Source: Valencia hispanica (Eukaryota; Chordata; Actinopteri; Cyprinodontiformes; Valenciidae). From it: a stretch of 64,000 nt of DNA. The stretch is taken from contig OY747721.1 in assembly GCA_963556495.2 (NCBI GenBank), forward strand, positions 35,308,349 through 35,372,348, given 5' to 3'. Of this stretch, positions 58,301 through 64,000 are shown one piece after another; the first letter of the stretch is position 1; every line of letters starts with the position of its first letter. Both the position numbers and the translations under genes were made by a program. The notes beneath the pieces are model-generated. The model searched no databases and was not told where the DNA came from. It worked only from the letters and a program-made list of their open reading frames with translations.

Positions 58301-58917
58301 TCGACTTCAGCAACGTTGACATTTCAGAGCTCAGCACAGACGTCATCGGCACCATAGATAGCTTCGATGTGCACGAGCTGGACCAGTACCTGCCTCCGAA
58401 CAGCCATAGTGCGAGCCTTCTCGCCCAGATGGAAACCAGCAGCCTGTATGGACCGCACGTCCCCCAAAACGCCCAAACTCACTCCGACAGCATTATCAAC
58501 TGTTCGCTGAAAACATCTGACGGGATTTCAACAGAGACGCCGCGGGAGGACAGCAGCCTAAGACCTCAGATCAAAACGGAGCAGATGAGCCCGGGCCATT
58601 GCAGCTCCTCGCCCTCCTCTTCTACTCCTCCTCGCACCTCACACCAAACTCCATACACCTCTCCTAGCTCAGGCTTATGCCTTTCCTCCGCCTCCGCATC
58701 ACCTCCTAATCCACCGGACTACACCGACCTTCAGAACGCCAGCCTCTACAGCACGTTTTCAGGTTATCCCGCCAGCCTGTACCAGTATCCATACTTTCAG
58801 CCCTTCCACAGGTCGTACGCCACACCGCTTATCAGCAGTCTGGCCTTGGCGCCGCCTCCACACAGTCCTTCCTCTGTCTGGGAGCAGCCTGCCTACACGG
58901 CACTCTCCAGGCCTTGA
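55352..58917 (+). CDS. SOX8: SOX8, SoxE transcription factor (3 exons, complete)
   Basis: Exons are 55352-55749, 57837-58096 and 58181-58917, joined in frame to 1395 nt (464 residues plus stop; human 446). Residues about 55-90 form the SoxE dimerisation region ([20 protein letters not shown]). The HMG box, about 92-170, starts [20 protein letters not shown] and ends [14 protein letters not shown]; the intron splits it after KLWR, the conserved SoxE position. A central activation region reads [20 protein letters not shown] then [19 protein letters not shown] motif is visible (IKTE). The Ser/Pro-rich C-terminal activation domain ends [15 protein letters not shown]8 binds the DNA minor groove in neural crest, gonad and glial programmes. 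SOX9 and SOX10 are less likely because of the LMF1 neighbour and the [11 protein letters not shown] start. Intron 1 is 2.1 kb and intron 2 only 84 bases. Confidence 0.96.
55750..57836. other. SOX8 intron 1
   Basis: It contains one repeat-like start, CAGGGGCGCATCCAGAAAG at 55973-55991, that looks like a hAT end; no partner was found. The rest is AT-rich without recognisable coding or repeat structure. Conserved enhancers could be here but cannot be seen without alignment. Confidence 0.4.
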
Positions 58918-59206
58918 CAGGGACTGAAGTCTGCTCACAGACTCAACTGCAGCGCTCAGACATTTTTGCAACCCAGAATCTCACCTGATTCTCTGAAAAA
59001 ACATCACTGCCCTTAAATGGTTGTTGTCAAGCAGAAGAAATCTGCAAAAGACTTAGGAATATGTTTAAATTGGAGTTCTTGAGAGGGTAAATCAATGTAA
59101 TTGTCCAAACTGCTTTTTAGTCAGTCGTAAACCATAGTGTCTTTAAAATATTGGCTGAGAGAAAAAAAGTTTCCATATGTTAAAGGCACTTTGATTTATG
59201 ATGAAG

Positions 59207-59212
59207 AATAAA
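59207..59212 (+). other. Candidate SOX8 poly(A) signal
   Basis: First AATAAA downstream of the SOX8 stop, about 290 bases away. SOX8 mRNAs often have longer 3' UTRs, so later signals (for example near 59661) may also be used. Confidence 0.45.
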
Positions 59213-60696
59213 TGGTTTGTGTAAATTCTGCTTTCAACAGAAGTAATGGTCTCTCCTAATTTAAGTGGCAGCTCTCCACATGTTGAGGCTTTCCCTCTTC
59301 CTCTAACTGCTAGTGGAGATTTCTTGAGTGCAGTGATAATTGATCAGAATACGATCAATCAAAACACAATTCTATGGTATAAACTGGATACACTTCATTC
59401 TGTTAGATTCAGAAGCTAGTAATCTTGAGTTATGTTCTTTCACGATATTTCCGGTTTGTAATGATGCTTCACGTGTTGTTCAAATGGGTGCTGGTCGTTT
59501 AATTCATTTGGCATTGCGTACCTTTGCAGTTTCAGCTGTTTGTTTTTTTTACCAGACTTCTTAGGTTATGAAATCAAGACATCTGCCACTGGATATTTTG
59601 TACCAACCATGCACCAGGGTTGTTTCCTACTCTGGGATGGAAATGTGATGATGGTACCCTAATAAATAATATCTGCTAAAACTAGGTAGCCCATTGATAT
59701 ATTGGTTTATCAGCAGTCATAATCTGTTGTGCTTTATAAGAGTCAGCTGGTCCAAATGGGAACATATATACAAATAGGTGGAACAACTAAAATAAATGAC
59801 ATGAAAGATTAAAGCTTTTTTAAAGACAATTTAATTCCACAGTTGATCAAAATATCTAACAAATGGTAATATGCAATGGTTTAGGTACACGGTTGGCAAG
59901 TTTGTTTATGGTTCATAAAAGGAAGGGAATAAGGGACAAAATAGCATAGTGTGGGTACAAAATGGGGAGAACGAAGGAAGGGGTAAATAGACCTGAACCC
60001 AGTCCTCGTAGCAGTTGTGGCTGTAACTTAGGACAGTTTGTCTCCTTTATAAGTACTTGTTTACCAAAACCATTAACAGGTGGGGTTTAGAAACTCTTGA
60101 TGATGTGGTTCCCAACGATTACCACGTCTCCAACAGTAAAATATTTGGTACAAGTTGACCTCTTAGGAGGTATTTTTTTAATCCATTACGAGTATAATTA
60201 ACTTCCTACGTAACCTTTAGTGAATGTTTTTGGACTGTAAAAAGAAACCTGAGCATCCAGGAAGAAAACATTCAAACTCACGCAAATTTAAAACCCCAAG
60301 CTCCATAGGGACAGTGCCACAGGAGTCTCTACAAGCCTGCAGTAATCTAATGGTATTTTGATCTATTTAATGTCTAAATTGGCGTTCTCTTCTGTTCCTT
60401 GGACTGTTGCTTTTAATGTGTCTTGTTTGCACAAAATCTAAGAAAGAGTTTATTTTTGTAACTTTCTTGTACGATTTGTAAGATGATAAATCTAATGTGA
60501 GCCCTTAACTGAAAAAAATTGTTTGGATTGATTATAGAAGGTGGGGCTTATTGCAAAGTATTTCAGTGTCCTAAGTAACATTCATGTTTCCAAAAGGCTT
60601 TAATCAGATATGATTTAAAATTAAGGACATTCTATCAATACAAGATGTTACATAAGGTATGGTTTGCAGACATATTAGACTGTAGCTCAGAGGATC
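59213..60696. other. Downstream of SOX8, nothing recognised
   Basis: AT-rich non-coding sequence, possibly including extended SOX8 3' UTR. No exon or repeat boundary was supported. Confidence 0.4.
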
Positions 60697-60698
60697 TA

Positions 60699-62070
60699 CA
60701 GTGAGGCAAAAAAGCATTTGGCAGTCACCGATTAAGGAAGCTGTCCCACATAAAAAGATCAGAGGTCTGTAATTTTCATCATAGGTACACTTCAGCTATG
60801 TCAGATAGAATGTAAAAAGAAATCCACGAATAACATTCTATGATTTTTAAAGACTTTATTTCTATAATGGTGCAGAAAAGAAGTATTTAGCACCTATGAA
60901 CAAGCAAGAATTCTGGCCCCCACAGACCTGTTGCTTCTTCTTTAAGAAGCTCTACTATCCACCACTTGTACCTGTATTAATGGCACCTATTTATGATCAT
61001 TATCTGTATAAAAGACACCTGTCCACACCTTCAAACAGTCAGACTTCAACCTCTCATCACTGACAATCTCCCTCGACCTGGGGCTCCGTGCTAGATCTCA
61101 CCTCGTGGGGTACACATGATCCTGAGAACGGTGAAGAAACAGTCCAGAACTTCAGGTCAATGACCTGAAGAGTGCTTGGACCACAGTAACAAAAGTTACT
61201 ATTAGTAACACAATACGTTGTCATGAATTAAAATCCTGCGGCGCTCAAGGTTAAGCCGACACATGTCCAGGCCAATAGAAGTTTGCCAGAGACCCTCTGG
61301 ATGATCCAGAGGAGGATTGGGAGAATGTCATGTGGTCAGATGCAGCCAAACTAGAACTCCACTCCAATAAACACCACTCGCCGTGTTTGGAGGGGGAAGA
61401 ACGCTGAGTTGCATCCCAGGAACACCATACTCACTGTGAAGCATGGGGGTGGAAACATTATGCTTTGGGGCTGCTTTCTGCGAAGGGGAAAGGACGACTG
61501 ATCCATGTTAAGGAAAAGATGAATGGGGCAATGTTTTGGTTGTGAGATTTTGGGCAAAATCCTCCTTCCATCAGTGAGAGCATTGCAGATGAAACATGTC
61601 TGGATCTTCCAGCATGACAATGATCCCAAACACACCGCCTGGGCAACAAAGGAGTGGCTATGTTCAAGGTTCTGGAGTGGCCTAGCCAGTCTCAGGACCT
61701 AATAGAAAATCTGCCCAGCGACAGCCCCAAAACATCATATCTCTAGAGAAGATCTGAATGGAAGAATGGGCCAAAATACCAGCTACAGTGTGTTCAAACC
61801 TGTTGAGGACCTACAAGAAACATTTGATCTCTGTCATTGCCAACCAAGGTTACATTACAAAGTACTGAGGTGAACTTTTGTTATTGACCAAATACTTATT
61901 TTCTGCACCATTATACGTTCTTTAAAAATCATACAATGTGATTTCCTGGATTTAGTTTTTCTTACATTCTGTCTCTCATAGTTAAAGTGTACCTTTGATG
62001 AAAACTACAGACCTTTCTCATCTTTTTCAGTGGGACAACTTGCTGAATCGGTGACTTTTTTGCCCCACTG
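60699..62070 (+). mobile_element. Tc1 element with both ends and TA duplication, inactive
   Basis: The ends are CAGTGAGGCAAAAAAGCATT and, on the minus strand, CAGTGGGGCAAAAAAGTCAC, each flanked by TA (60697-60698 and 62071-62072). The plus strand carries decayed transposase coding: CTCCCTCGACCTGGGGCTCC, GTGGTCAGATGCAGCCAAAC (first Asp region), TTCCAGCATGACAATGATCC (QHDND region) and ACAAGAAACATTTGATCTCT near the end. At 1372 bases it is shorter than a full Tc1, and the N-terminal helix-turn-helix part is missing. Same family as 46128-47923. Confidence 0.85.
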
Positions 62071-62072
62071 TA

Positions 62073-62896
62073 TTTACAATCAGGGAGAAAAAATATAAAA
62101 TGTAAATGTGTGCTCAATTTGAACTGCTTGTAGTCTGTTTGAGCCCAGATCCCTAATACCTACATGTATTTCCTCTGATTTTTTTCCAGTCCAACAGCTG
62201 CTCCTCCCAACGTTCTTCGTATTAGGTGATTGCGTGGTCGTATCTTTGTCCTGTGAAAGGCCAGCTTGTACTGGACTCAACATGTACTTAGTTTACATGA
62301 AGCACTAAAAGAAACACACTATTTGTTTAGTGTTTTTTTTTCAAGGTTTAGACACAAATAGAGCAGTTTTGCAGAGACAGATTAGAGAGTCAGACTTATA
62401 AGGGTCACAATTTTAAAGGTTTATCCGGAAAAAAAAAGCTCAAATGTTTGATTACGTTTTCAGATTTTGATCTGTTTTGTCAAGACTATTCTCTGTATTA
62501 AGCTCCATGCTCTTACACCGAGGTTCATCTGCCTGGCTATAGATGTGTGCTTCTTTTTCCAGTGACAAACTGGGAGCATTACCTTCAAGACGAACACAGG
62601 GGGGGGGGTTTACTTAGCCAAAGGTCCCATCCGTTTGTAAATGCTTCCTGTGAAGTCCAGCCTGACACCTACGCCTCACTGGCTCTCTGTCTCAGCTGTT
62701 TACCATGAAAACCTGGCAGCCAACAACAACCGCGCAGCAAGACAGAAGAAGCATTGACACATTCATTTGTTTGTGATGGCTGGTATCCTGTGGAACGATG
62801 TGTCACAGAGGCAGATCAACAGGTGGCAGGTACACTGGCAGTCTTTTAACCTGCTTTTCTTTTTTACTGGAAAATGCTCAAATCGTCACATGACTT
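62073..62896. other. Intergenic, nothing recognised
   Basis: No gene or repeat end was recognised. Confidence 0.35.
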
Positions 62897-63295
62897 TTAA
62901 GGGGGTCATATTATGCCTCTTTTTAAACAAGTTATGAAAGAGTGTGGTGTGTCGAAAACATGTTAATGGAGTTCTTTGCACAAAATAATTCTCACATAAA
63001 GCGATCTCACCACAATTTCAGTCCCTGAAGAGGCCTCCTGTCACCTAAATGTAAATGAACGGTTGCAGACCACGCCCACCCATCTTGCTACTAGGCTGCG
63101 GGTTTGCCACACATGAGAGTGGCATGGAATTAGATTTGGTGGGCGGGGTCTGGCAGGTGAAAGGCGCGGTTTGACAGGTGAGGGGCGGTCATATCCATTA
63201 TATATTATAAATAAAATAATGGAGGGATGGTGCATCTTACACTTACCTGTTCGTACTAAACCCACTTTTGATTGCGAGTCATTATTGACCATAAC
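62897..63295. mobile_element. Probable TTAA MITE, one end only
   Basis: TTAA (62897-62900) followed by GGGGGTCATATTATGCC resembles the perfect end of the MITE at 26104. The matching right end was not found; the boundary given is only where the AT-rich/GC-rich repeat-like sequence stops. Confidence 0.4.
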
Positions 63296-63306
63296 GTCAA
63301 CTAATA

Positions 63307-64000
63307 ATGCTGCAGAATCTGCGAAGAAAGAAACATGACTGTGATTTCTCCAGTGGATTTAACACAATTCAGCCTGATTTCCTTGGTCAGAAACTCCTAA
63401 AGACACAAGTGGAGCCCTTAACAATCGCCTGGATTATTGACTACCTGACAAACAAACCAGTTTGTGAGACTGAACGATTCTGTGTCAAACCAGGTGGTCA
63501 GCAGCACAGGAGCACCACAGGGGACTGTACTCTCACCATTTCTTTTCACTTGGACTTCCAGTATAAGTCAGAGACCTGTCATCTGCAGAAATGCTCAGAG
63601 GACTCTGCAATTGAATCAGAAATGGAGAAGATGCTGAATACAGAGAGCTGGTGGACCGCTTTGTGACATGGTGTGGAAACAATCGTCTTACCTTGAATGT
63701 GAACAAAACAAAGAAGATGATTGTAGATTTCTGAAGAAACAGGGATAAGTCAAACACTGTTTGTATCATGGGAGGAGAAGTGGAGGTGGTTGAGGAGTAT
63801 AAATGCCTAGGAGTTCACCTTGACAACAGACTGGACTGGAGACTGAACAGTGAAACCGTCTACAAGAAGGGACAGAGCAGACTGTACTTCTTGAGGAAGC
63901 TTATATCTTTCAAGGTTTGCAGCGAGATGGTGCAGATCTTCTACAGTGGAGAGTGTAATCTCTTCAGCCGTCATCTGTTGGGGTAGCAGCATCAGAACCA
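63307..64000 (+). pseudogene. Non-LTR retrotransposon reverse transcriptase, broken, cut by the window end
   Basis: The first part reads HDCDFSSGFNTIQPDFLGQK (RT domain, DFSSAFNTI motif) and WIIDYLTNKPVCETERFCVK. After frame breaks come LNVNKTKKMIVDF and, from 63768, EEYKCLGVHLDNRLDWRLNS and SRLYFLRKLISFKVCSEMVQ, the region after the RT core. The catalytic YxDD box is replaced or lost in the broken section. Family: a fish LINE of the CR1/Rex/Jockey breadth; clade not determined. Stops between the parts mean it is inactive. Confidence 0.65.

Noticed and set aside
61351..61667. Minus-strand frames of 69-94 codons
   Set aside because: They are antisense to the plus-strand Tc1 transposase remnant, which has the recognisable motifs.
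58918..64000. SSTR5, the gene next to SOX8 in human
   Set aside because: No GPCR coding frame occurs in this stretch; only Tc1 and LINE remnants are seen.

Overview
This window is teleost fish nuclear DNA. It has split vertebrate genes with GT-AG introns, dense hAT, Tc1-like and piggyBac DNA transposons, tRNA-derived SINEs, and short LINE fragments. I identify three host genes: the first two coding exons of RAB26 (minus strand), a complete eleven-exon LMF1 (minus strand, 34636-54201) and a complete three-exon SOX8 (plus strand, 55352-58917). LMF1 and SOX8 are head-to-head with about 1.15 kb between start codons, the arrangement I recall for human 16p13.3, where RAB26 is also nearby. The spliced reading frames close exactly: about 579 codons for LMF1 and 464 for SOX8.

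Layout: 1-2862 is the 3' part of an intron-containing hAT element encoding a ZNF862-like transposase. 2.9-8.7 kb holds a hAT remnant, a 5'-truncated LINE with target-site duplication, and a SINE. 8.7-12.7 kb is a piggyBac element that carries a 2 kb long-inverted-repeat element with a very GC-rich core. 12.9-22.7 kb is almost continuous hAT DNA, including a three-level nest (19192-22688) in which each level keeps its own duplication. 22.7-28.0 kb holds RAB26 exons 2 and 1; two Tc1-like copies in opposite orientation flank exon 2. No further RAB26 exon is visible to the left, so intron 2 probably exceeds 23.6 kb. 28-34.3 kb is intergenic, with decayed Tc1-like pieces and a 500 bp purine-rich block.

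34.6-54.2 kb is LMF1. Its exon 3 is an 11-nt microexon and its introns carry many transposons, including two hAT elements lying end to end at one target site (three copies of TTCTAGAG). 54.2-55.35 kb is the divergent LMF1/SOX8 control region, containing a palindromic MITE. SOX8 follows, then a Tc1 element with TA duplications (60699-62070) and a broken LINE reverse transcriptase running to the window end.

I found no virus, bacterial operon, CRISPR or clearly new gene system. The unusual material is transposon architecture and the gene-structure details listed in the findings. All identifications come from reading the sequence and from remembered family motifs; no searches were run.
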